Positions 1 to 6,145 of a stretch of 13,315 nucleotides of DNA are shown here, in pieces. A program made the translations under genes and the position numbers. This stretch comes from Methylocapsa sp. GTDB taxonomy: Bacteria > Pseudomonadota > Alphaproteobacteria > Rhizobiales > Beijerinckiaceae. The notes beneath the pieces were generated by a model, which was given only the letters and a program-made list of their open reading frames with translations, searched no databases and was not told where the DNA came from. Numbering within the stretch: the first letter of the stretch is position 1; each line of letters opens with the position of its first letter. The stretch is from the NCBI GenBank assembly GCA_003162995.1, contig PLUZ01000380.1, positions 16,414 to 29,728 of the forward strand, given 5' to 3'.

Positions 1-2
1 AA

Positions 3-27
3 CGCCCGGCGTTCATGGCGCCGGGCG
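3..27 (+). terminator. Hairpin, probable terminator of the upstream gene
   Basis: A perfect 9-bp inverted repeat (CGCCCGGCG at 3-11, CGCCGGGCG at 19-27) encloses a 7-nt loop and is followed by GGTTTCATT. The stem is very GC-rich and lies between the window edge and the ribosome binding site of the cytochrome gene. The T-tract is short, so termination may be partial; it could trim or attenuate transcription between an upstream gene (xoxF expected) and xoxG. The ATG at 15 lies inside this hairpin, which argues against it as a start. Confidence 0.55.
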
Positions 28-56
28 GTTTCATTCCATGCACTCACTTCTTGAAC

Positions 57-61
57 AAGGA
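57..61 (+). promoter_or_regulatory. Ribosome binding site that sets the cytochrome start
   Basis: AAGGA lies 7 nt upstream of the GTG at 69. It is the only good Shine-Dalgarno match near the 5' end of this gene. It favours GTG 69 over the in-frame ATG at 15, which has no such site and sits in a hairpin loop. Confidence 0.65.
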
Positions 62-68
62 TAGTCTC

Positions 69-599
69 GTGCGAATTAGCTTTTTGGTGGGGGCCTTTTC
101 CTTCGCCTTTCTCTTTGCCTGCGGGACGTCGGCGATGGCCGAGGCTCCAGGAGATGCCAAGGCAGTCAAGCAGGACGACAAGGGCAAATATCTCGATGCG
201 AAGGGAGATCCGACTTTCAGCGTCAAGCCGGATGGGACGGTGGACTGGTATACGTATTCGGGCTTCCGCCGCTACCATTCCGAATGCCACGTCTGCCATG
301 GTCCCGATGCCGAAGGCTCGACTTATGCGCCGGCCCTCAAGGATTCGGTGAAAAGACTAAACTACCAGGAATATTTTGGGATCGTCGTCGGCGGCAGACA
401 GAACCTCGCCGGCGGCGAAAACAAGGTCATGCCGGCGCTCGGCGATAACAAAAACGTCATGTGCTATATCGACGATATTTATGTTTATCTCCGTGCAAGG
501 TCGGACGATTCGATCTCTCGCGGACGGCCGCAAAAGCATGAAGATAAGCCGCCGCTGGCAGCCGACGCGGAGCGGGCATGTCTCGGCGACCAGAACTAA
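69..599 (+). CDS. xoxG: c-type cytochrome, methanol metabolism-related (XoxG-like)
   Basis: A periplasmic monoheme cytochrome c, the likely electron acceptor of a PQQ-dependent methanol dehydrogenase. From GTG 69 it has 176 residues: a signal peptide of about 24 residues ending in AMA, one heme motif CHVCH (Cys73, Cys76, His77), and a probable axial methionine in VMPALG (Met121). Two more cysteines (132 and 171) follow. The four-cysteine mature protein fits the methanol-metabolism cytochrome family (TIGR03874, '4cys' cytochrome) as I remember it. The in-frame ATG at 15 would add 18 residues before the signal peptide and is less likely. The gene is followed 11 nt later by the xoxJ start, so the two form an operon. 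The order G then J resembles xoxFGJ rather than mxaFJGI, so I favour xoxG over mxaG; the dehydrogenase gene itself would lie off the left edge. Confidence 0.88.
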   Translation: MRISFLVGAFSFAFLFACGTSAMAEAPGDAKAVKQDDKGKYLDAKGDPTFSVKPDGTVDWYTYSGFRRYHSECHVCHGPDAEGSTYAPALKDSVKRLNYQEYFGIVVGGRQNLAGGENKVMPALGDNKNVMCYIDDIYVYLRARSDDSISRGRPQKHEDKPPLAADAERACLGDQN

Positions 600-610
600 C
601 AGCAAAACAC

Positions 611-1456
611 ATGCAATTTGGGCGCTTCGGCATAGCGCTTTGCCTGATTTTGCCACTCTTTTTGATCGCGGCCGGCGTAGCGGCGCAAACCGGCGAAGAG
701 GGCTCGATCGAGCTTGTCGATCCGAAGGTTTTGCGCGTTTGCGCCGACCCCCGGGATTTGCCTTTCTCGAATGAGGCTGGCGAAGGGTTCGAGAACAAGA
801 TTGCCGAGCTTCTCGCACAAAAGCTTGGCAAGACGCTTGCCTACGAATTTTACCCCGATGCCACGGGCTTCGTGCGCAATACGCTGAATGCGCATCGTTG
901 CGACGTCATTATGGGAATGCCGCAGGGAGACGACATCGTTCAGGGCACAAATCCCTATTACCGGACAACGTATTCGCTGGTCTCGAGACAGGGAAGCGGT
1001 CTCGAAAACGTGGACAGCCTCGAGGATCCGCTGCTGCAAAACAAGCGAATCGGCATTGTGGCCGGCACGCCTCCGGCAACCAATCTCGCGGTCAACGGGC
1101 TTTTGGGGAATATCAAATCCTATCCGCTCGTGGTCGACACCAGAGTCGATGCTCCCGCCTCAACGATGATGGGCGATCTCGAAGGAGATCGCATCGACGT
1201 CGCCATTCTTTGGGGGCCGATCGCGGGTTATCTCGCGAAGAACGCCAAAATTCCGGTGAAGGTCACGCCACTTGTCAAGGAAACATCCGGACAGCGCATG
1301 ATCTATCGAATCGGGATGGGGGTACGCCATTCCGATCAGGAGTGGAAGCGTCTCTTGAATAAGCTCATAGCCGAGAACCAGGCCGAGATTACCCATATTT
1401 TGACGACCTATGGCGTCCCTCTTCTCGATGAGAACAACGCCCGCCTGACTCAATGA
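611..1456 (+). CDS. xoxJ: Quinoprotein dehydrogenase-associated periplasmic binding protein (XoxJ/MxaJ-like)
   Basis: Resembles extracellular solute-binding (family 3) proteins specialised as partners of PQQ methanol dehydrogenases (TIGR03871 type), thought to help dehydrogenase maturation or activation rather than transport. From ATG 611 it has 281 residues and begins with a clear signal peptide (about 25 residues, cleavage near GVAA). The binding-protein core opens with LRVCADPRDLPFSN and continues through YEFYPDATGFVRNTL and CDVIMGMPQGDD. Cys44 and Cys97 could form a disulfide. An in-frame ATG at 578 would overlap the end of xoxG, but it puts 11 charged residues before the signal peptide, so 611 is preferred. 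No strong Shine-Dalgarno precedes 611; translation may be coupled to xoxG. No permease or ATPase gene is adjacent, which supports the non-transport role. Confidence 0.85.
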   Translation: MQFGRFGIALCLILPLFLIAAGVAAQTGEEGSIELVDPKVLRVCADPRDLPFSNEAGEGFENKIAELLAQKLGKTLAYEFYPDATGFVRNTLNAHRCDVIMGMPQGDDIVQGTNPYYRTTYSLVSRQGSGLENVDSLEDPLLQNKRIGIVAGTPPATNLAVNGLLGNIKSYPLVVDTRVDAPASTMMGDLEGDRIDVAILWGPIAGYLAKNAKIPVKVTPLVKETSGQRMIYRIGMGVRHSDQEWKRLLNKLIAENQAEITHILTTYGVPLLDENNARLTQ

Positions 1457-1458
1457 AA

Positions 1459-1472
1459 AGAGCCGCTGCTCT
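1459..1472 (-). terminator. Short hairpin, possible terminator for the minus-strand gene
   Basis: AGAGC (1459-1463) and GCTCT (1468-1472) form a 5-bp stem with a 4-nt loop, just after the xoxJ stop. Read on the minus strand the stem is followed by TTTTC, as in a weak intrinsic terminator for the gene ending at 1505. The stem is short and the call is tentative. Confidence 0.35.
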
Positions 1473-1504
1473 ATTACCGGGGCAGGCTACGCGTAACCGT
1501 CCGT

Positions 1505-2170
1505 TCATTCCAGTTTGCGTTGAATGACTTTGGCGAGCGCGAACAGTCTTTGCTCGATAAGCGTCGGCGTTTCGCAAACATAAGTGAGCGACTGACGCCG
1601 TTCATCGAAAACGCGCAGGTCCCATTCCAAATCCTGCGCAACCGTCTTCGCATCTTGTTCGCTCGTATCCGGCTTCTTGCCAGGCCCTTCTCGCGCCAAG
1701 GCGTTCTCGGCACGTATTTTGTCAGCAAGCTCCTTTTGTTTCGCGCCAAAGCGAAGCAGCCCCTCGATCACCTGCGTGCGTTCGTCATTGAGCGTTTCAA
1801 AGAGGCCAGCGAAAACGGCAATCAGCTTTTTCGTCTTGCCCTCCCCTTGGGAGCGGGCAAAGTCCTCGATCATGCGTTCTGTGTCTTCAACGGGGGTGCG
1901 CCGCGCCGCTAGCTTCGCGACAATATCGGCAATTGGCTCCTCGTTCCGCCAAGCGATGCCTTCGATCGAGGGGCCAGACCATACGGCGGCCACGGACAAG
2001 CGTCCAACCAGAATTTGCCGGCAAGGCCAGTCTGGGTCCGGATGGCCCGCGCCCGGCTGAGCCAGGCCCGCCGGAACGGTTCCAAACATGGCTGTAAGCG
2101 CGATCACAACCCATGCGATTGCTCCCCACCGGCTGGAACGGCGCCAGCTGACCGGTCTCGAAGCTTGCAT
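1505..2170 (-). CDS. Exported protein of unknown function next to xoxGJ
   Basis: 221 residues. It starts at an ATG directly behind a strong purine-rich ribosome binding site (GGAGGAGAG, complement of 2171-2179). Residues 1-37 form a signal peptide: arginine-rich start, hydrophobic stretch around 16-30, cleavage near AGLA. The mature part has a WPC motif (Cys50) near its start and a second cysteine (Cys199) in YVCETP, which could pair in the periplasm. Residues about 80-160 and 175-220 are rich in charged residues and leucine and look helical, perhaps coiled. I recognise no enzymatic motif. I have a general memory of similar WPC-containing exported proteins near methanol dehydrogenase loci in other Rhizobiales, but cannot confirm it here. 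It is convergent with xoxJ (48 bp apart), so it has its own promoter. A role in methanol oxidation in the periplasm is a guess from context. Confidence 0.75.
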   Translation of the reverse strand: MQASRPVSWRRSSRWGAIAWVVIALTAMFGTVPAGLAQPGAGHPDPDWPCRQILVGRLSVAAVWSGPSIEGIAWRNEEPIADIVAKLAARRTPVEDTERMIEDFARSQGEGKTKKLIAVFAGLFETLNDERTQVIEGLLRFGAKQKELADKIRAENALAREGPGKKPDTSEQDAKTVAQDLEWDLRVFDERRQSLTYVCETPTLIEQRLFALAKVIQRKLE

Positions 2171-2366
2171 CTCTCCTCCGATTCTGGCTCATTTCAACAT
2201 TGCGCGGACCGCGCGAAGGAGTCCTTCGCGCTAGCGGCGGACGGCCGTGCAAAAGAAACAAGGAACCGCGGCGCAAGATGCGGATTTCGTATCATGCCGT
2301 ATTTCGGATTAGAATGTTTATCTCTGAGAAGGATTTAGGGCCAAGCCCGCAGAATGGAGGTTCACG

Positions 2367-2756
2367 ATGAGCGAAGCCGCCAAGGAAAAAACCTATAGCG
2401 AAGACGAGATCAAGGCGCGCCTCCAGCAAGAACTGCCGCAATGGGTCTATGAGGGCGGCTGGATTCGCCGCACCTATAAGACAGCGGGCTGGAAGGGCAC
2501 GCTGATGGTGATCAACACGGTCGGTCATCTTGCCGAAGCGGCCTGGCATCATCCGGATCTGACCGCCTCTTATGCTTGGGTCGAAATCCGGCTCCAGAAT
2601 CATGCCGCCAAGGGAATTACCGACAAGGATTTCGAGCTGGCGAAAAAAATCGAGGACGTCGTGCTTTGGCAGCCCGGAAAGGAAGGGGGCGCGCTGGAAG
2701 GAACGCCCGCGGATCAGCGTTTTGCTTATATCGACTATAAAAAAAGCCATGCGTGA
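2367..2756 (+). CDS. Pterin-4a-carbinolamine dehydratase-like protein
   Basis: 129 residues, with a good ribosome binding site (TGGAGG, 6 nt before the ATG). Known family members dehydrate 4a-hydroxytetrahydrobiopterin during recycling of the phenylalanine hydroxylase cofactor. The active-site pattern is visible: HHPDL (His61, His62), then VEIRLQNH with His79, then GITDKD and LAKKIE. The three histidines have the spacing of the mammalian enzyme. The C-terminus (about residues 100-129) is longer than in minimal PhhB proteins. No phenylalanine hydroxylase gene is nearby. In methylotrophs, related proteins have been linked to tetrahydromethanopterin synthesis, so near xoxGJ a role in formaldehyde-oxidation cofactor metabolism is possible, but this is inference. 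The family call is strong; the pathway is not. Confidence 0.85.
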   Translation: MSEAAKEKTYSEDEIKARLQQELPQWVYEGGWIRRTYKTAGWKGTLMVINTVGHLAEAAWHHPDLTASYAWVEIRLQNHAAKGITDKDFELAKKIEDVVLWQPGKEGGALEGTPADQRFAYIDYKKSHA

Positions 2757-2870
2757 TTACGCGGGCAAGTGAACGCACTCATGCTCAGCTTGCTTGCCCC
2801 GGATAGCTCTTCCAAGCACCGGCGATAGCGAATTGGACCAGGCAAATCCCCTTGATCGAAGGAGCCGGCG

Positions 2871-3083
2871 ATGGGCCTCATCGAATTGATCCTCACGGTT
2901 TGCACTTTGACACATCCTGCGTCATGCGAGGAGCGGCGTCTTTCGTTGATGGACGAAGGCTCTCTCATGCAATGCATGACGCAAGCGCCGCCGGTGATTG
3001 CCGAATGGGCGGGCAGCCATCCAGGCCGGCAGGTGGTGAAATGGCGTTGCAGCTATCCAGGAAGCGAGGGCAATTCGCTTTAA
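2871..3083 (+). CDS. Small conserved-type cysteine-containing protein, unknown function
   Basis: 70 residues, with a strong ribosome binding site (GAAGGAG, 7 nt before the ATG). The protein begins with a short hydrophobic stretch (MGLIELILTVC) and holds four cysteines (TVC, ASC, LMQC, WRC), with tryptophans in EWAGSHPG and VKWRC. The layout, with an N-terminal LTVC, a central MQCM and a C-terminal KWRC, resembles a small family of about 70-residue hypothetical proteins I recall from many Rhizobiales genomes. Two disulfides or a metal site are possible. It is unclear whether the N-terminus is an uncleaved signal or part of the fold. No functional link to the neighbouring genes is visible. Confidence 0.7.
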   Translation: MGLIELILTVCTLTHPASCEERRLSLMDEGSLMQCMTQAPPVIAEWAGSHPGRQVVKWRCSYPGSEGNSL

Positions 3084-3095
3084 GATTAAAGTGTT

Positions 3096-3157
3096 GATCA
3101 ATCACATGAACTCGCGTGATCGAAGGAAGACGCTGACATTTAAAGAGTCAGAAAATA
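3096..3157 (+). repeat. Decayed copy of the CTAGAGCG palindromic repeat
   Basis: The order of blocks matches the better copies: GATCAAT, a central ACTC, GTGATCGA, AGGAAGACGC, then TTAAAGAGTCAGA in place of the consensus ATCAAAGAGTTGGA. The internal palindrome is mostly lost. Similarity was judged by eye only, so this copy is less certain than those at 4071, 8148 and 9677. Confidence 0.4.
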
Positions 3158-3186
3158 TAGGAATCGAAACGTGAGATCAATTCTTT

Positions 3187-3261
3187 GTTCCAGCCATGCC
3201 TCCATGGCGCATTCCGGCCCTGGCACACATTATTCTTAGGTAAATAACAAAGGGCTGGAAC
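3187..3261. repeat. Inverted repeat enclosing an inner hairpin
   Basis: GTTCCAGCC (3187-3195) and GGCTGGAAC (3253-3261) are a perfect 9-bp inverted repeat. Inside it, GCCATG (3193-3198) and CATGGC (3203-3208) form a second hairpin that would compete with the outer stem. It lies about 60 bp upstream of the proposed irr promoter, so it may be the 3' structure of an upstream transcript, a small RNA or an operator region. No T-tract follows. Confidence 0.4.
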
Positions 3262-3323
3262 TTTCAATGCTATGCTATACCTACATATTCGGAATTTTAA
3301 TACATAGCAACGGCTCGTAGAGT

Positions 3324-3352
3324 TTGATAACGGATTTTTGTATTTGTACTAT
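3324..3352 (+). promoter_or_regulatory. Sigma70-like promoter for irr
   Basis: TTGATA (3324-3329) and TACTAT (3347-3352) are separated by exactly 17 bp. Transcription would start near 3359 and give a leader of about 137 nt before irr. I see no clear iron-control-element palindrome overlapping it, so how it is regulated is not visible. Confidence 0.45.
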
Positions 3353-3495
3353 ACAGAGACTGGCCACTGGGCCCTATATCCATGGGATGCCGAGCAAAAT
3401 TCCTTGCAATGGTTGCCCATAGGGCGTCAGTTCTCTATATTTTCCGGGCTTGCCTTCCGCTGGAGTGCCGGACGAGCCGGAAAGGTTGCTGAAAC

Positions 3496-3999
3496 ATGGT
3501 CTCCCACAAGAGTCCGCCAACCATGCCGAAGCCACATCGCGGCGCCACGATCCGGGTGACGGCGCCGCTTGGCATGTTGGCGGGCTGTCCCTTTCACGAC
3601 GTTCGCATGAAGCTATGCACCGCTGGGCTGCGGCCTACGCGGCAGAGAATTGCACTCGGCTGGCTCTTGTTCGCCAAGGGCGACCGGCATCTGACCGCCG
3701 AGAACCTGCAGGAGGAGGCGCAAGCGTCCCGTGTTTCGATCTCGCTCGCGACGATCTACAACAGTCTCAATCAATTCACCCAAGCAGGCCTATTGCGTGA
3801 GATCGCCATCGATGGATCGAGAACCTATTTCGACACAAATGTCTCGGATCACCATCATTTTCTTGTCGAAGGCACGAATGTCCTCATCGACATACCTTGG
3901 GTTGCCGTCGATTATGAAGGATTGCCGCGGCCTCCGGCGGGCAAGTCCATTGCCGGCGTTGATGTCATTGTCCGCCTGCGCGACAACCCAACCGGCTGA
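3496..3999 (+). CDS. irr: Iron response regulator Irr (Fur family)
   Basis: 167 residues, close to the 163 of Bradyrhizobium Irr. Irr is a cytoplasmic transcription factor that senses heme status and controls heme synthesis, iron uptake and iron storage genes in Rhizobiales. Near the N-terminus GCPFHDV (residues 30-36) is a heme regulatory motif with the Cys31-Pro32 pair. The helix-turn-helix domain follows, with AGLRPTRQRIALGWLLF and ISLATIYNSLNQF. A histidine cluster DHHH (118-121) matches the second heme site. The C-terminal dimerisation part ends in VIVRLRDN. The presence of the Cys-Pro motif suggests the heme-degradable Bradyrhizobium type rather than the Rhizobium type that lacks it. 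The start at ATG 3496 has GGAAAGG about 9 nt upstream; an alternative ATG at 3523 has none. It lies on the same strand as, and 373 bp before, ferrochelatase. Confidence 0.92.
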   Translation: MVSHKSPPTMPKPHRGATIRVTAPLGMLAGCPFHDVRMKLCTAGLRPTRQRIALGWLLFAKGDRHLTAENLQEEAQASRVSISLATIYNSLNQFTQAGLLREIAIDGSRTYFDTNVSDHHHFLVEGTNVLIDIPWVAVDYEGLPRPPAGKSIAGVDVIVRLRDNPTG

Positions 4000-4070
4000 T
4001 GGAACGGTTGCGGCGGGGTTCCACCGCGCATGACATTCTTTTTTGAAGTTCCCGTCGAGCCTTCAGCGGT

Positions 4071-4149
4071 CTAGAGCGCGTCCCCATCAAATGGACTCAT
4101 TTGATCGATAAGGACGCAGCTCAAAATCAAAGAGTTAGAGAATGTCCTA
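4071..4149 (+). repeat. Palindromic intergenic repeat, copy A
   Basis: Starts with CTAGAGCG. It contains nested inverted repeats: GCGTCC (4078-4083) with GGACGC (4112-4117), and inside them ATCAAATG (4086-4093) with CATTTGAT (4098-4105) around a GACT loop. The tail AGCTCAAAATCAAAGAGTT is nearly shared with the copies at 8148 and 9677. Similarity to the other copies fades after about 4149. No transposase is present, so this is a REP- or MITE-like element. Confidence 0.8.
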
Positions 4150-4203
4150 ATCGTTCGGGCCTCGCCCGATCGAGCATTCGCGGCAGCGAATCTATTTAAA
4201 AGA

Positions 4204-4240
4204 TGTCATCGAATTTAATATTCAAAAATGTGTCATCGAA
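4204..4240. repeat. 10-bp direct repeat upstream of hemH
   Basis: TGTCATCGAA occurs at 4204-4213 and again at 4231-4240, 27 bp apart, flanking an AT-rich GAAT-N5-ATTC partial palindrome (4210-4222). The arrangement could be an operator for a regulator of hemH, such as Irr, but the match to the known iron control element is poor. Confidence 0.35.
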
Positions 4241-4372
4241 AACAAAAGAACTTCGCCGATAACAATATGTGGAAACATCAAACGGGACAGGGTTTCGCGG
4301 TTCCGTGCTTGGACAAGGCACCCTAAAGCTGATACCGCAAAAGATCATCTCAAAAAGCGGGTTTATCGATCG

Positions 4373-5434
4373 ATGGCAACAAATCTCCTCGCGAACATTG
4401 AAAGACAGGTTCAACCGGGGAAGATTGGTATTCTCCTCGTTAATCTTGGCACACCGGATGCGCCCCGTTTCTGGCAGGTGCGCCGTTTTCTCAAGGAGTT
4501 TCTGTCCGATCGGCGCGTGATCGAGACGCCCCGGTTTTTTTGGTGGCCGATTCTGCATTTCATCATTCTGGTCCTGCGCCCCAGCCGGATCGCCAAGCAA
4601 TATGCCGCGATTTGGAACAAGGAGAGCAATGAGGGGCCGCTGAAGGCAACCACACGGTCACAAGCGGAAAAGCTTGCGGCCTGGATCAGAGCTGGAGGGC
4701 TCGATTCGAAAGGGCATCATGCGTCCGGCGATAAGTTCTTCATCGCTTGGGCCATGCGCTATCGCAAACCGGATATCACCCAAGGCATACTGAGCTTGAA
4801 AGAGCATGGATGCACGAGAATCCTAGTGTTTCCGCTTTATCCGCAATATGCGGCCGCGACGTCCGCGAGCGCTTATGACAAAGTCTTCGAAACATTAAAA
4901 GCGATGCGATGGCAACCGGCGGTGCGGTTTGTACCCCCCTATTTCGATGACCGGACCTATATCGACATTTTGGCGACTTCCCTTCGGGCCGGAGTGTCGC
5001 GTCTCGGATTCGTTCCCGATGCGATCCTGGTTTCCTTTCATGGCTTGCCGAAGTCGGTGATCGCGAAAGGCGATCCTTATAACGATCAATGCCTCGAGAC
5101 ATGGAGGCTCTTGTGCGAAGAGCTCCATCTTGGCGGCAACAGCTGTCCGGTGAGCTTCCAATCGCGTTTCGGTTCGCGGGAATGGTTGCAACCCTATACG
5201 GCGGCGAAGGTGAAGAGCCTCGCGTCCCAGGGGACCAAAAGCTTGGTTGTCATCACGCCGGGGTTTTCTGCCGATTGCCTCGAAACACTTTACGAGATCG
5301 GTGTCGAAACCCGCGAGATTTTTCTTGAAAACGGCGGCGAGAACTTTGCTCTCATTCCTTGCCTCAACGATAGCGAACTCGGCATGATGCTCATTTACGA
5401 GTTGGTCGCACGCGAGTTGAAAGGCTGGATATAG
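4373..5434 (+). CDS. hemH: Ferrochelatase
   Basis: 353 residues, the usual length for a proteobacterial ferrochelatase. It inserts Fe2+ into protoporphyrin IX, the last step of heme b synthesis, at the cytoplasmic face of the membrane. Visible hallmarks are GILLVNLGTP near the start, VFPLYPQYAAAT (152-163), and SFHGLP with the catalytic His223. GDPYNDQC and FQSRFG..EWLQPYT follow, then TPGFSADCLETL, whose Glu304 is the conserved metal or proton-path acid. No C-terminal membrane anchor is present. The start at ATG 4373 lacks a strong Shine-Dalgarno, but the residues upstream of GILLVNLGTP are about the normal number. It lies downstream of irr; in Bradyrhizobium, Irr protein is reported to contact ferrochelatase and sense heme at its site of synthesis, so the linkage is functionally sensible. 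It is convergent with pncA. Confidence 0.95.
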   Translation: MATNLLANIERQVQPGKIGILLVNLGTPDAPRFWQVRRFLKEFLSDRRVIETPRFFWWPILHFIILVLRPSRIAKQYAAIWNKESNEGPLKATTRSQAEKLAAWIRAGGLDSKGHHASGDKFFIAWAMRYRKPDITQGILSLKEHGCTRILVFPLYPQYAAATSASAYDKVFETLKAMRWQPAVRFVPPYFDDRTYIDILATSLRAGVSRLGFVPDAILVSFHGLPKSVIAKGDPYNDQCLETWRLLCEELHLGGNSCPVSFQSRFGSREWLQPYTAAKVKSLASQGTKSLVVITPGFSADCLETLYEIGVETREIFLENGGENFALIPCLNDSELGMMLIYELVARELKGWI

Positions 5435-5442
5435 GGCATGAC

Positions 5443-5475
5443 CCCTAAGGGCGATTTTGCCTGGGCCGCCTTAAG
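5443..5475. terminator. Imperfect hairpin between hemH and pncA
   Basis: CCTAAGGGCG (from 5443) can pair, with bulges, with CGCCTTAAGG (ending at 5475). It sits just after the hemH stop and covers the pncA stop, so it might serve both convergent genes. The pairing is imperfect and there is no clear T-tract. Confidence 0.2.
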
Positions 5476-6136
5476 GAATAACGCTGGCTTCAATCGTATT
5501 TATACCGTGTTCGACAAAACTCAGGCGGGCAGCTTCCACGGAGTCCTCGACACCGATCGCGCGGCAGGCGTCCTCGATAATCACGGCCGTAAAGCCTTGG
5601 CGCTGAGCATCCTCGGCTGAATAACGCACGCAATAATCGAAGGCGAGACCGGCGAGGAAAACACGGCTGAACCCGCGCTCATGGAGATAGCCGGCAAGCC
5701 CGGTCGGTGTCTCGCGGTCATTCTCAAAAAAAGCCGAATAGGAATCGATCTCCGGGCGGAAACCCTTGCGCAAAATGAGTTCGGCATGCGGAATTTGAAG
5801 ATCCGCGTGCAACTGCGCTCCATGCGTTTCCTGGATACAATGGTCCGGCCAAAGAGTCTGCGCCCCATAATGCGCTTGGATTGTTTCATAGGGCTTGCGG
5901 CCCGGGTGCGATGAGGCGAAGGAGTGATGCCCGTGCGGATGCCAGTCCTGCGTCAGAACGACATGTGTAAAGCGGTTCGCAAGCCGGTTGATTGGTGAAA
6001 CGACATCATCGCCATAGGGCACGGGAAGAAGGCCGCCGGGACAGAAATCGTTCTGGACGTCGATGACTAGAAAGACATCGCCTGCCTCGATCGGCATGGT
6101 TCTCGCCATGGGTTTTTCGCCGCACATCGATTCCAA
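5471..6136 (-). CDS. pncA: Nicotinamidase (pyrazinamidase family)
   Basis: 221 residues from the first ATG; a cysteine hydrolase of the isochorismatase-like fold that converts nicotinamide to nicotinate in NAD recycling. The catalytic triad is visible: Asp in FLVIDVQNDF, Lys in LRKGF, Cys in FDYCVRYSAEDA. Metal ligands are in TQDWHPHGHHSF (Asp, His) and in WPDHCI (His). The sequence ends normally. The start is uncertain: ATGs at 6136, 6109 and 6097 are in frame, none with a strong ribosome binding site. Most family members begin only a few residues before the VIDVQNDF strand, so 6109 or 6097 may be the true start. It is convergent with hemH and divergent from a weakly supported ORF at 6146. 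No other NAD gene is nearby. Confidence 0.92.
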   Translation of the reverse strand: MESMCGEKPMARTMPIEAGDVFLVIDVQNDFCPGGLLPVPYGDDVVSPINRLANRFTHVVLTQDWHPHGHHSFASSHPGRKPYETIQAHYGAQTLWPDHCIQETHGAQLHADLQIPHAELILRKGFRPEIDSYSAFFENDRETPTGLAGYLHERGFSRVFLAGLAFDYCVRYSAEDAQRQGFTAVIIEDACRAIGVEDSVEAARLSFVEHGINTIEASVIP

Positions 6137-6145
6137 GCACCTCTT

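Larger units (their letters stand above)
3084..3495. other. AT-rich intergenic region upstream of irr
   Basis: This 412-bp gap has no convincing ORF. It is clearly more AT-rich than its neighbours. It contains a decayed copy of the palindromic repeat (about 3096-3157), a long-range inverted repeat (3187-3261) and a sigma70-like promoter for irr (3324-3352). The rest is probably the irr leader. Confidence 0.6.
4000..4372. other. Intergenic region between irr and hemH
   Basis: A 373-bp gap without a credible gene. Its left half holds repeat copy A (4071-4149). Its right half is AT-rich, with a 10-bp direct repeat (4204-4240), then a GC-richer stretch around 4290-4327 that can fold locally (GTGCTT with AAGGCAC, one bulge). 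hemH probably has its own promoter here; no good -35/-10 pair stood out. Confidence 0.6.

Noticed and set aside
3338..3559. 73-codon open frame in the irr leader
   Set aside because: It starts upstream of the predicted transcription start for irr, has no Shine-Dalgarno, and overlaps the irr start in another frame.
5438..5620. 60-codon frame just after hemH
   Set aside because: It lies antisense to the 3' end of pncA, where the catalytic-cysteine region is clearly encoded on the other strand, and it has no ribosome binding site.
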